From NCBI GenBank assembly GCA_002386945.1, contig DGKH01000051.1:1-24180 (forward strand): a stretch of DNA of 24,180 nucleotides, in the 5' to 3' direction. Positions 1-7,197 of this stretch are shown in pieces. This DNA is from Proteobacteria bacterium UBA4575 (GTDB taxonomy: Bacteria; Pseudomonadota; Gammaproteobacteria; UBA4575). A program made the position numbers and the translations under genes. Numbering within the stretch: the first letter of the stretch is position 1; each line of letters opens with the position of its first letter. Below the pieces are notes generated by a model. It had not been told where the DNA came from and did not search any database. It worked only from the letters and a program-made list of their open reading frames with translations.

Positions 1-1263
1 CAAACTGAAAAGTTATGCCAAGAGTATAATTGTCAGCTTGAACGACGTGCATTTGTAGAAGAAGACATTCAGGGCCAGCGTTTAATTATTGCAGCCACTT
101 CCATTGCTGCAGTTAATCAGCAGGTGAGTGAGCTAGCAAAAGCGAAGGGTATCTTGGTTAATGTTGCCGACGACTTTACCCAGGGTGATGTCGTATTGCC
201 TTCGGTGATTGATCGAGACCCTATTCAAATCGCCATCACAACAGGTGGTGCTTCGCCAGTCTTGGCACGTATGATCCGTCGCAACTTGGAACGCCATCTG
301 CCAGCTGCTTACGGTCAATTAGCCAATTTGGTAGAAAAGTATCGAAGCCCCGTAAGCAAACAATTAACCGATGAAACACAGCGCCGACGATTCTGGGAAG
401 ACGTGTTGCAAGGGCCGATCGCTGAATCAGTCTTTGCCGGTAATTTGCAGATTGCCGAACAGGCCTTGAGTCAGCGCATCACAGAAGAAGATTTTACTAC
501 TGATAGCCATGGTGAGGTTTATCTGGTGGGTGCTGGTCCAGGTGATCCTGACTTGCTGACATTCCGTGCCTTGCGTTTGATGCAACAGGCAGATGCCGTG
601 GTTTATGACCGTCTAGTATCAGACGAGATTATGTCTTTGGTTCGCAAAGATGCTGAAAAGATTTATGCTGGAAAACAACGTTCTAATCATGCCATTCCAC
701 AGGAATCGATTAACCATCTACTAGTTCGTTTAGCGAAGGAAGGCAAACGTGTCTTACGGCTGAAGGGCGGCGACCCATTTATTTTTGGTCGTGGTGGCGA
801 AGAGATTGAGACCTTGATGGACGAGGGTGTGGCCTTCCAAGTGGTGCCAGCAGTGACCGCTGCCGCAGGTTGTGCAGCCTACTCTGGTATTCCTTTAACC
901 CATCGAGATCACGCTCAGGCCTGTATTTTTGTTACCGGTCATTTAAAAGATGGCAGTGTCGACTTGAATTGGAAGATGCTTGCACATAAGCAGCAAACCA
1001 TTGTTTTCTATATGGGGCTGTATGGCTTATCGATGATCTGTGAGCAATTAATCAAACATGGTTTGGATTCAGATACCCCTGCGGCCTTGGTCAGCAAAGG
1101 AACTACACCTGATCAGCGTGTATTGATTGGTGATTTAAATAGCTTACCTAGCTTGGTCGACAAACATGCAGTCAGTGGCCCTACGCTGATTATTGTCGGT
1201 AGTGTGGTGAGTCTGCATAGCAAGCTGCATTGGTATCAGACAGATACTGAAATTACTGATTAA
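1..1263 (+). CDS. cysG: Siroheme synthase CysG (5' truncated by window edge)
   Basis: The frame is open from base 1 to the TAA at 1261-1263, giving 420 visible residues. CysG proteins are about 457 residues, so some 40 N-terminal residues lie outside the window. The visible N-terminal part is the end of the NAD-binding precorrin-2 dehydrogenase/sirohydrochlorin ferrochelatase domain (LIIAATS, NVADD, then TTGGASPVLARM). The second half, from about base 515, is the SAM-dependent uroporphyrinogen-III methyltransferase, with VGAGPGDPDLLT, YDRLVS, KGGDPFIFGRGGEE, GIPLTHRDHA and the TGHLK loop. By family knowledge the fused cytoplasmic enzyme makes siroheme, the cofactor of sulfite and nitrite reductases. 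An internal GTG at 124 is a possible but unlikely start, because homology continues upstream of it. The neighbouring riboswitch operon concerns the related tetrapyrrole B12, but cysG lies upstream of the riboswitch. Confidence 0.95.
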   Translation, partial: QTEKLCQEYNCQLERRAFVEEDIQGQRLIIAATSIAAVNQQVSELAKAKGILVNVADDFTQGDVVLPSVIDRDPIQIAITTGGASPVLARMIRRNLERHLPAAYGQLANLVEKYRSPVSKQLTDETQRRRFWEDVLQGPIAESVFAGNLQIAEQALSQRITEEDFTTDSHGEVYLVGAGPGDPDLLTFRALRLMQQADAVVYDRLVSDEIMSLVRKDAEKIYAGKQRSNHAIPQESINHLLVRLAKEGKRVLRLKGGDPFIFGRGGEEIETLMDEGVAFQVVPAVTAAAGCAAYSGIPLTHRDHAQACIFVTGHLKDGSVDLNWKMLAHKQQTIVFYMGLYGLSMICEQLIKHGLDSDTPAALVSKGTTPDQRVLIGDLNSLPSLVDKHAVSGPTLIIVGSVVSLHSKLHWYQTDTEITD

Positions 1264-1293
1264 GTGATTCACTAGTCGTCCTGCCAATTTTTT

Positions 1294-1782
1294 ATGAGCC
1301 TTATATCCGCATTCACCTCTAGCGAAGCCTTAGTGCTGAATGCGCCGGCACCTAATTTTGATCTGTTCGATCATAGTGGTGTGCGTCATACCCTCGAAGA
1401 TTATCGTGGGTCATGGTTGGTCTTATACTTTTATCCGAAAGATAACACTCCTAGTTGCACTGCCGAGGCCTGTGCCTTACGTGATAACTACACACCCTTG
1501 CAGCAGGAGCAGACACAGATATTAGGTGTCAGCATCGGTTCAGAGGGTAGTCATCAGCGATTTGCCCAGCGTCATCAGCTGCCTTTCCCACTGTTGATAG
1601 ACGATGGTGATCTCGCCAGGCGCTATCATGCTTTATTTCAGTTGGGGCCGATCAAGCTCGCAAAACGGCATAGTTTTATTATTGATCCTGCTGGACGCTT
1701 ACGAAAAATCTATCGTAAGGTAACTAGTCGATCACATGCGCAACAACTCCTCATCGATATTAAGGTTCTGAAGAGCGGCTAA
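1294..1782 (+). CDS. bcp: Thiol peroxidase, Bcp/PrxQ-type peroxiredoxin
   Basis: 162-residue AhpC/TSA-family thioredoxin-fold protein. The motif YFYPKDNTPSCTAEACALRD holds the peroxidatic Cys55 and a second Cys60 five residues later, which is the atypical 2-Cys arrangement of PrxQ/Bcp. The usual Gly before the first Cys is Ser here. Family members reduce hydrogen peroxide and organic hydroperoxides in the cytoplasm using thioredoxin. The start at 1294 has no clear Shine-Dalgarno sequence, and the protein begins about a dozen residues before the conserved APNF segment, so a downstream GTG start cannot be excluded. It begins 30 bases after cysG, so the two may be cotranscribed. The downstream riboswitch begins about 40 bases after its stop. 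Confidence 0.9.
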   Translation: MSLISAFTSSEALVLNAPAPNFDLFDHSGVRHTLEDYRGSWLVLYFYPKDNTPSCTAEACALRDNYTPLQQEQTQILGVSIGSEGSHQRFAQRHQLPFPLLIDDGDLARRYHALFQLGPIKLAKRHSFIIDPAGRLRKIYRKVTSRSHAQQLLIDIKVLKSG

Positions 1783-1819
1783 GTGTAGTAAGCTTTAGCC
1801 TCTTAGAAACACACATGCG

Positions 1820-2066
1820 GTTCAGGTGCTTACCTTGGCTTAATTGTTCAACGGTGAGTGAAACAGGGAATCTGGTAAAAGCCAGAGCTGCCCCCGCAAC
1901 GGTAAGAGAGTCTATCTGCATTATTTACCACTGTGCTCACAAGGCATGGGAAGGTTATGCAGACGTTTAACTAATTTGGCTAAAGAAGTTTTCGCCAAGT
2001 TGGTTAAACCGCTCTTGAGCCCGGAGACCGGCCTGAACTGTACGGCAAATTGCGGTGGGCAATTTA
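1820..2066 (+). promoter_or_regulatory. Cobalamin (B12) riboswitch aptamer
   Basis: The conserved core elements appear in order: GGTGC at 1825-1829, GGGAA at 1866-1870, a TCTGG/CCAGA stem at 1871-1875/1882-1886, the hallmark GCTGCCCCCGCAACGGTAA at 1887-1905, and the B12 box AGCCCGGAGACCGGCC at 2018-2033. The variable part holds a TCTGCAT/ATGCAGA stem (1915-1921/1957-1963) and a long 15-bp stem with two G-U pairs (1966-1980/1994-2008). The 3' hairpin AAATTGC/GCAATTT (2047-2053/2059-2065) has a GGTGG loop. The run GGGC at 2057-2060, spanning the end of that loop and the first two bases of the closing stem, is complementary to GCCC (1890-1893) in the core, as expected of the L5-L13 kissing contact. 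The aptamer sits directly before btuB, the classic target. Confidence 0.95.
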
Positions 2067-2079
2067 GGTTGGAATATGG

Positions 2080-2144
2080 GTAGTTGATTTTTCATCGACT
2101 ACTTAATCTATTGTGCGCGATAAATTAGTATCGCGGCCCACTGC
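2080..2144 (+). promoter_or_regulatory. Probable expression platform of the B12 riboswitch
   Basis: Two hairpins lie between the aptamer and btuB. One is GTAGTTGAT/ATCGACTAC (2080-2088/2094-2102, one G-U pair, 5-nt loop). The other is CGCGATA/TATCGCG (2116-2122/2129-2135, perfect, 6-nt loop). Neither is followed by a T tract, which argues against intrinsic termination and for translational control or another mechanism. GCCCACTGC at 2136-2144 can pair with GCGGTGGGC at 2052-2060 in the aptamer's 3' hairpin, giving a mutually exclusive alternative fold. The role is inferred from position and complementarity only. Confidence 0.5.
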
Positions 2145-2179
2145 GTTTGCTCATAACATACTATCCGGAAGGGGATCTT

Positions 2180-4054
2180 ATGAGTTTTATGCGCACCTCT
2201 ATTTTATTATTTATTTTTTTATTCCAGCCTGTAATGGCAGAAGATATCCTGCCGACCATCTCTATTACCGCTAGTCGTACACCGATTGAGGTGCAGCATA
2301 GCTCGACTACCATCAGCATTATCACAGCAGAACAGATTGCCGAAAGCAAAGCAGTTTATGTCAGTGAGCTGCTGCAATCTGTGGCAGGTTTGAATGTCTC
2401 ACGTACCGGTGGCTCTGGAAACATAACGCAGCTACGGATGCGTGGCGGTGAGGCTAATCATGTCTTGGTTCTGATTGATGGGATTGAGGCGAATAGGCTG
2501 TCGTCAGGATCGGAGTTTCGATTTGATAAAATTAGCACTGAGCAGATTGAGCGTATTGAAGTGTTGCGAGGAGCACAAAGCTCCCTATGGGGGAGTGATG
2601 CCCTAAGCGGTGTAATTAATATTATTACTAAACGAGCAAAAAAAGGGCAGGAGGTAACGCTTAGTTCAAGTCTTGGGCAGCGTGATTACTGGAGAAAAGG
2701 ATTAAGCCTCGGATATGGAGGAGATCAATTTGATATCCAGTTAGGTGCTGACCTTGTTAGAACTGACGGAGTTAATTCCATTAGATTAGGTAACGAGAAA
2801 GATGGCTTTAATCAGAAAGTCTTAAATTTAAAGAGCCATTATAATTTCAATAATGGTGCAGAGCTTGGCTTGGTATTTCATTATAAAAATAGCGATGGTG
2901 AATCTGATCCTAGTAATAGTTCAGATGGATATGCTGAAGATGACGAGAAAGAGTATTTAAGCCGTGTTTTTTATAAATGGGATTCATGGCAAAGCCGTTG
3001 GCAGCAACAGCTTGCTTACTCCGTTGTCGACCAGAAAAATAAAAATAAACAGGCTTCTGCTAGATCAACGTATGACGGTAAGAAACACAAATGGATGTAT
3101 CAGAGTACCTTTAAACTACCTGTCTCTAATGACAGGATTAATCGTCAAAGCCTAACCTTTGCAGCTGAACGTGAACGCGATAACTATGAACAGGTCACTA
3201 GTAGCTCTAGTCATAAACAGCGCATAGTAAATTATGGGTACGTTGCTGAATATCAATTAGGATTTATGGATGACTTTAATTTTTCTGCTAGTGGTCGTGC
3301 AGATGATAATGATGAGTTTAAGAATACGAAAACTTACCGATTGGGTTTGAGCTATATTTACCCTGACTGGGGTACTAAATTACATATTGCACATGCAACA
3401 GGTGTTAAAAATCCAACATTTACCGAGCTATTTGGCTGGTCACCAGCCAGCTTTATTGGTAACCCAGATCTGAAGGCTGAGCATTCTAAGGATTGGGAGC
3501 TGGGAGTATCTCAGGAATTTTTTGACGAGCAAATGAATCTAACAGTGACTCTGTTTCAACAGCGACTTAAAGATGAGATTGCTAGTAACAAGTCCTACAA
3601 TGGATCAATTAATTCTGATGGAGAGAGTAAACGTGATGGCCTTGAGCTAGACTTACAAGGTAACTTATCAGGCAATATTCGATATGGTTTTTCTTATACT
3701 TATCTTGTTGCGACTGAAGGTGTTAGTGGTGGTGATGATAAAACCGAAGTCAGACGACCTAAGCATCAATGGAGTGGTTTGTTAAATTATGCCTTCTTTG
3801 AAGATAAGGCTAATCTACAACTGTCAGCTGATCATATTGGTAAGCATCGCGATGTTGATTGGAGTGGAGGCTCTGGCAGTAGGGTTGAATTAGATGACTA
3901 TCTCCTGATTAATATGACCATAAACTATGCAGTAGCCTCTGACCTTAAGCTATGGGGGCGTGTAAGCAACCTCTTTGATGAGGACTATGCTGAGGTTTCA
4001 GGATATAACGATGAAGGAACCACTATCTATGCTGGTTTTGAAATTACACTATAG
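2180..4054 (+). CDS. btuB: TonB-dependent vitamin B12 outer-membrane transporter BtuB
   Basis: 624 residues from the chosen ATG. That start is preceded by GGAAGGGG (2168-2174) at a good distance and begins a clean signal peptide (residues 1-20, ending PVMA|ED); an ATG 33 bases upstream lacks both. The mature N-terminus carries a TonB box (LPTISITASR), then the plug domain (LLQSVAGLNVSR, MRGGEANHVLVLIDGIE, IERIEVLRGAQSSLWGSDALSGVINIITK) and a 22-strand-type barrel. An Asp/Glu-rich loop near DGESDPSNSSDG resembles the calcium-binding loops of BtuB. TonB-box motif, length and riboswitch all point to corrinoid uptake across the outer membrane. The protein ends in ...GFEITL, not the terminal aromatic residue usual for barrel proteins. 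It is the first gene of a four-gene operon. Confidence 0.95.
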   Translation: MSFMRTSILLFIFLFQPVMAEDILPTISITASRTPIEVQHSSTTISIITAEQIAESKAVYVSELLQSVAGLNVSRTGGSGNITQLRMRGGEANHVLVLIDGIEANRLSSGSEFRFDKISTEQIERIEVLRGAQSSLWGSDALSGVINIITKRAKKGQEVTLSSSLGQRDYWRKGLSLGYGGDQFDIQLGADLVRTDGVNSIRLGNEKDGFNQKVLNLKSHYNFNNGAELGLVFHYKNSDGESDPSNSSDGYAEDDEKEYLSRVFYKWDSWQSRWQQQLAYSVVDQKNKNKQASARSTYDGKKHKWMYQSTFKLPVSNDRINRQSLTFAAERERDNYEQVTSSSSHKQRIVNYGYVAEYQLGFMDDFNFSASGRADDNDEFKNTKTYRLGLSYIYPDWGTKLHIAHATGVKNPTFTELFGWSPASFIGNPDLKAEHSKDWELGVSQEFFDEQMNLTVTLFQQRLKDEIASNKSYNGSINSDGESKRDGLELDLQGNLSGNIRYGFSYTYLVATEGVSGGDDKTEVRRPKHQWSGLLNYAFFEDKANLQLSADHIGKHRDVDWSGGSGSRVELDDYLLINMTINYAVASDLKLWGRVSNLFDEDYAEVSGYNDEGTTIYAGFEITL

Positions 4055-4065
4055 GAGATAACGCT

Positions 4066-4641
4066 ATGGGCAATCGCTTAACTAAGATATACACGCGCAC
4101 GGGTGATGATGGCAGTACAGGCTTAGCGACTGGTGAGCGCGTCAGTAAGGACTGCTCATTGATTAAGGCGCAGGGTGATCTAGATGAACTGAATGCTAAT
4201 CTAGCCTGTGTCTTGGTACATAGCGTAGAACAAGATGAAGTCTGTGCCATTATTCGTGCCGTGCAACATCAGCTATTTAATGTTGGTGCCGAACTTAGTG
4301 CACCGCAATGTGAGCTGACTCATGCGGATGATATTCTTTGGTTAGAGCGATGGATCGATCATTTCAATCAAGGGCTAGCGCCACTCAAAGATTTCATTCT
4401 GCCAGGTGGTGATGCAGCAGTTGCCCATTGTCATGTTGCACGCACAGTTTGCAGGAGGGCAGAACGGCACTTAGTTGAGTGGTCACATGAATATGCAATA
4501 CGTACAGAGTTGGTGCAGTATGTTAATCGCTTATCTGACTTACTCTTTGTACTCTGTCGTGTAATTGAAAAACTGAAGCAGACAGCTCCGAGCTATTGGC
4601 AGAAAGATTTAAAGCTACCTGAGCCTAGTGAGGCCATATGA
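4066..4641 (+). CDS. pduO: PduO-type ATP:cob(I)alamin adenosyltransferase
   Basis: 191-residue protein of the PduO/MMAB family. It has the N-terminal ATP-binding signature IYTRTGDDGSTGLATG (residues 8-23), the segment KAQGDLDELNA, and the C-terminal LPGGD...HVARTVCRRAER helix region that builds the trimeric active site. The enzyme transfers the adenosyl group of ATP to the cobalt of cob(I)alamin or cobinamide, making the coenzyme form. It is structurally unrelated to the BtuR/CobA type, so the symbol cobO, sometimes applied to it, refers to another fold. Its Shine-Dalgarno AGGAG overlaps the btuB stop codon, and the start lies 11 bases after that stop, so the two genes are almost certainly cotranscribed under the B12 riboswitch. 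Confidence 0.93.
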   Translation: MGNRLTKIYTRTGDDGSTGLATGERVSKDCSLIKAQGDLDELNANLACVLVHSVEQDEVCAIIRAVQHQLFNVGAELSAPQCELTHADDILWLERWIDHFNQGLAPLKDFILPGGDAAVAHCHVARTVCRRAERHLVEWSHEYAIRTELVQYVNRLSDLLFVLCRVIEKLKQTAPSYWQKDLKLPEPSEAI

Positions 4642-4702
4642 TTAACTGTAAGCGGTGCTGTAAATAACAAGTAAGTAACAGGCTGGTTAGCTGGAGATTA
4701 CT

Positions 4703-5599
4703 ATGCTGAGATTTGGAGTAGACCTGGGCGGCAGTAAAATTGAATTGATTGCCTTAGATGATGCAGCTGCAGAATGTTATCGCCAGCGTGTCACAACCCC
4801 ACAGGGTGATTATAAAAAGACATTGCTGGCGATAGCTGATCTGGTTGCCACTGCCGAGACTAAACTGGCTGCCGTAGGTAGTGTCGGTATTGGTACGCCC
4901 GGTTCGATTTCACCGACGACAGGTTTGCTTCGCAACAGTAACTCAGTCTGTCTTAATGGCATGCCATTGCAGCAAGACCTAGAAAAGATATTGGCACGTC
5001 CAGTGCGCTTAGCAAATGATGCCAACTGCTTTGCCCTGTCTGAGGCTGTCGATGGTGCGGCGATGGATGCTGCTAGTGTCTTTGCCGTGATTATTGGTAC
5101 TGGCTGTGGCGCTGGTTTAGTGATCGATAAAAAACTGATTAATGGGGCCAACGCGATTAGCGGTGAGTGGGGGCATAATCCTTTGCCGGCACCAAGTCAG
5201 GAAGAGCAGGCAGTTCCCCGTTGCTGGTGTGGTAGAAGTCTTTGCATAGAAAGTTTTTTATCCGGTCCCGCACTGTCTGCCGAGTATCAGCGGGTGGGTC
5301 GACAGTTTAGATCTGCACAAGAGATAGTGGACTTGGCCACTAAAGGGGATGTAGCGGCTGAGGCCGTGTTGCAAACATATGAATTGCGTTTGGCGAGAAG
5401 TCTGGCTCAGGTTGTTAATATTTTAGACCCGCATGTTATTGTGTTTGGAGGTGGCCTATCTAATATGACCAGACTCTATGACAATGTGCCACCGTTGTTG
5501 TCTGAGTTTGTTTTTACTGATGTAGTGCAAACTGAATTACGCAGACCTAAGTTTGGCGACTCCAGTGGAGTTCGTGGTGCTGCCCGGTTATGGTCTTGA
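4703..5599 (+). CDS. mak: ROK-family sugar kinase, Mak (fructokinase)-like
   Basis: 298 residues, strongly resembling E. coli Mak over the whole length. Features are the phosphate-binding DLGGSK (7-12), GIGTPGSISPTTG, catalytic Asp106 in LANDANC, the IIGTGCGAG phosphate loop, and GEWGHNPLP with His158. The zinc motif CWCGRSLCIE (Cys174, Cys176, Cys181) has Leu where Mak has Gly. The protein ends with VNILDPHVIVFGGG and GDSSGVRGAA. By homology it phosphorylates fructose or a related hexose with ATP in the cytoplasm. A GGAG (4693-4696) sits 6 bases before the ATG. It follows the adenosyltransferase by 61 bases with no evident terminator, and the next gene starts within 9 bases of its stop, so it appears to belong to the B12-controlled operon. 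Its role there is unknown. Confidence 0.88.
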   Translation: MLRFGVDLGGSKIELIALDDAAAECYRQRVTTPQGDYKKTLLAIADLVATAETKLAAVGSVGIGTPGSISPTTGLLRNSNSVCLNGMPLQQDLEKILARPVRLANDANCFALSEAVDGAAMDAASVFAVIIGTGCGAGLVIDKKLINGANAISGEWGHNPLPAPSQEEQAVPRCWCGRSLCIESFLSGPALSAEYQRVGRQFRSAQEIVDLATKGDVAAEAVLQTYELRLARSLAQVVNILDPHVIVFGGGLSNMTRLYDNVPPLLSEFVFTDVVQTELRRPKFGDSSGVRGAARLWS

Positions 5600-5607
5600 G
5601 GATTATG

Positions 5608-6144
5608 ATGAAAGATGAAATTGAAATGCCCGCAGTAATGAGTTGGAAATGGCTGGTTGCGATAATTATGTTTCTGGCCTTGAGCCGTTGTCTACCACAT
5701 CCACCTAATTTCACACCACTTGCTGCGATGAGTCTGTTATCAGGTGCCTTCCTGCGTGACTGGCGCCTAGCTTTAATTATCCCTTTAGGTGCGATGCTAC
5801 TCAGTGATCTATATTTAGGCTTACATAATTCGATGCTATTTGTGTATGTAGCGATGGCTGCCATAGTCATTTTTAGTCGTTATGGCTTACAGCGAGTTTC
5901 CTTTTTTAGGCTCACATTGGCTTCTGCCTTATCGGCGGTTTGGTTTTTCTTGTTGACGAACTTCGGTGCTTGGCTGGGCAATGAAATCTATGCGCCTACC
6001 ATGAATGGTCTGATGCAGGCCTATGTCGCTGGTATTCCATTTTTCCGCAATACCCTGCTATCTAGTGTGTTGTTTACCTTGCTTGCCTATCTTGCATTAT
6101 TTAGCGCAGTGCGCTGGCAACATAGCCGTACAGAAACGATCTAA
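5608..6144 (+). CDS. Six-helix membrane protein, DUF6580-like; candidate BtuM-type cobalamin S component
   Basis: 178 residues with six hydrophobic segments (about residues 15-27, 34-49, 53-71, 75-93, 106-128 and 150-171) and the signature SRCLPHPPNFTPLAAMSLLSGA after helix 1, which I associate with the DUF6580 putative-transport family. The start is placed at 5608 because GAGG at 5598-5601 is 6 bases upstream; ATGs at 5605 and 5590 are alternatives. As the last gene of the riboswitch operon it could move a corrinoid or its precursor across the inner membrane. BtuM, the solitary ECF-type S component described in Thiobacillus denitrificans, has similar size, helix count and context. The one cysteine here (Cys28) precedes the LPHPPNF motif. 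I cannot align it to the BtuM cobalt-ligand cysteine, so the function is inferred, not shown. Confidence 0.75.
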   Translation: MKDEIEMPAVMSWKWLVAIIMFLALSRCLPHPPNFTPLAAMSLLSGAFLRDWRLALIIPLGAMLLSDLYLGLHNSMLFVYVAMAAIVIFSRYGLQRVSFFRLTLASALSAVWFFLLTNFGAWLGNEIYAPTMNGLMQAYVAGIPFFRNTLLSSVLFTLLAYLALFSAVRWQHSRTETI

Positions 6145-6149
6145 TCAAT

Positions 6150-6791
6150 CTAAATGTCTGCGCTGGGTTTTTGGCGATATTCGCAGAGCTCACGGATAAT
6201 GCATTGCGAGCATAAAGGTTTGCGCGCAATGCAGGTGTAGCGACCATGCAAGATCATCCAGTGATGGGCGTCGCGTTTAAATTCTTCAGGGACTAAACGT
6301 TCCAAGCGTTTTTCTACTTCTAGTACATTCTTTCCTGGTGCAATGGCAGTGCGGTTAGACACGCGAAAGATATGAGTGTCTACGGCAATGGTTGGATGAC
6401 CAAAGGCTGTGTTTAAAACCACATTGGCTGTTTTTCTACCGACTCCAGGTAGTGACTCTAAAGCGGCACGATCTTCTGGTACGACGCTATTGTAATCATC
6501 GATTAAGATCTTGCAGGTCTTAATGATGTTTTTTGCTTTGGTGTTAAACAGCCCAATACTTTGCACAAAGGTCTTTAGTTTTTTCTCACCTAAGTCGTAG
6601 ATAGCCTGTGGTGTGTTGGCGACGAGATATAATTTATCGGTGGCTTTGTTGACGCTGATGTCGGTTGCCTGCGCCGATAAAATAACAGCGATTAATAATT
6701 CAAACTCATTGGCGTAGTGCAACTCAGTCCTTGGCTTTGGATTTTGCTCGCGCAAGATTGAAAAAATCGCTATGCGTTTTTCGCGGTTCAT
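6150..6791 (-). CDS. nth: Endonuclease III (DNA glycosylase/AP lyase)
   Basis: 213 residues that match the family in length and key residues. The helix-hairpin-helix [14 protein letters not shown] contains catalytic Lys120, and [12 protein letters not shown] contains Asp138. The C-terminal [4Fe-4S] loop has the exact C-x6-C-x2-C-x5-C spacing (Cys187, 194, 197, 203). The enzyme excises oxidised pyrimidines in base-excision repair. Its ATG overlaps the end of the upstream ferredoxin gene by 4 bases (ATGA), so it is translationally coupled. The rnf-nth adjacency is shared with E. coli and Pseudomonas. It converges on the membrane-protein gene with only 5 bases between stops. Confidence 0.97.
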   Translation of the reverse strand: MNREKRIAIFSILREQNPKPRTELHYANEFELLIAVILSAQATDISVNKATDKLYLVANTPQAIYDLGEKKLKTFVQSIGLFNTKAKNIIKTCKILIDDYNSVVPEDRAALESLPGVGRKTANVVLNTAFGHPTIAVDTHIFRVSNRTAIAPGKNVLEVEKRLERLVPEEFKRDAHHWMILHGRYTCIARKPLCSQCIIRELCEYRQKPSADI

Positions 6792-7189
6792 GATTTTTCT
6801 TGTAGGCGTTTGAGCTCAGCTAATTTATCCGCCATGCTGGCCTTGCTCTGTTGCCGAGCGGCATGCACGACTTGGCTACGTGCCTCTAATCGCAGTTTGC
6901 GCAATTGTAGACGTTGCTTGCTGGCGCCAGCAAATGCTTTGCGATCCTGCTTATGCTCATCACTCTTAATGGCTTCGCTGTATTCAGGGTTTTCACGCAT
7001 CTCAATACAGTCGACTGGGCAGGGTTGTATGCAGAGCTTGCAGCCTGTGCAATAGCTTTTGATTACGCTATGCATCAGTTGTGAGGTGCCTAAGATGGCA
7101 TCAAAGGGGCAGGCCTTCAGGCAGAGAGCGCAACCGATGCAGCGTTGCTCATCAATAAACGCAAGCTGTGCGCTGTATTGATTATGCAT
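6788..7189 (-). CDS. rnfB: Short RnfB/RsxB-like 2[4Fe-4S] ferredoxin lacking the N-terminal half
   Basis: 133 residues. Two classic [4Fe-4S] motifs, [12 protein letters not shown] (Cys17, 20, 23, 27) and [12 protein letters not shown] (Cys47, 50, 53, 57), lie in a context (VAFIDE-like start, LMHSVI between clusters, VDCIEM after) that is specific to the C-terminal part of RnfB. Full RnfB is about 190 residues, with an N-terminal membrane helix and a QCGYPGC cluster domain; both are absent. The start is supported by AAGG 6 bases upstream, and metG ends only 8 bases before, leaving no room for the missing part. Residues 70-133 form a highly charged, probably helical tail. It is likely a soluble electron carrier. 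The partner is unknown, and no other rnf gene is in the window. Confidence 0.85.
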   Translation of the reverse strand: MHNQYSAQLAFIDEQRCIGCALCLKACPFDAILGTSQLMHSVIKSYCTGCKLCIQPCPVDCIEMRENPEYSEAIKSDEHKQDRKAFAGASKQRLQLRKLRLEARSQVVHAARQQSKASMADKLAELKRLQEKS

Positions 7190-7197
7190 AACTAACC

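Noticed and set aside
2147..2179. Upstream in-frame ATG that would extend BtuB by 11 residues
   Set aside because: No ribosome site precedes it, and it would put MLITYYPEGDL before an otherwise clean signal peptide. The ATG at 2180 has GGAAGGGG at the right distance.
4810..5151. 113-codon open frame on the - strand opposite mak
   Set aside because: It lies wholly inside a well-supported kinase gene, has no ribosome site or recognisable domain, and reflects codon bias of the real gene.
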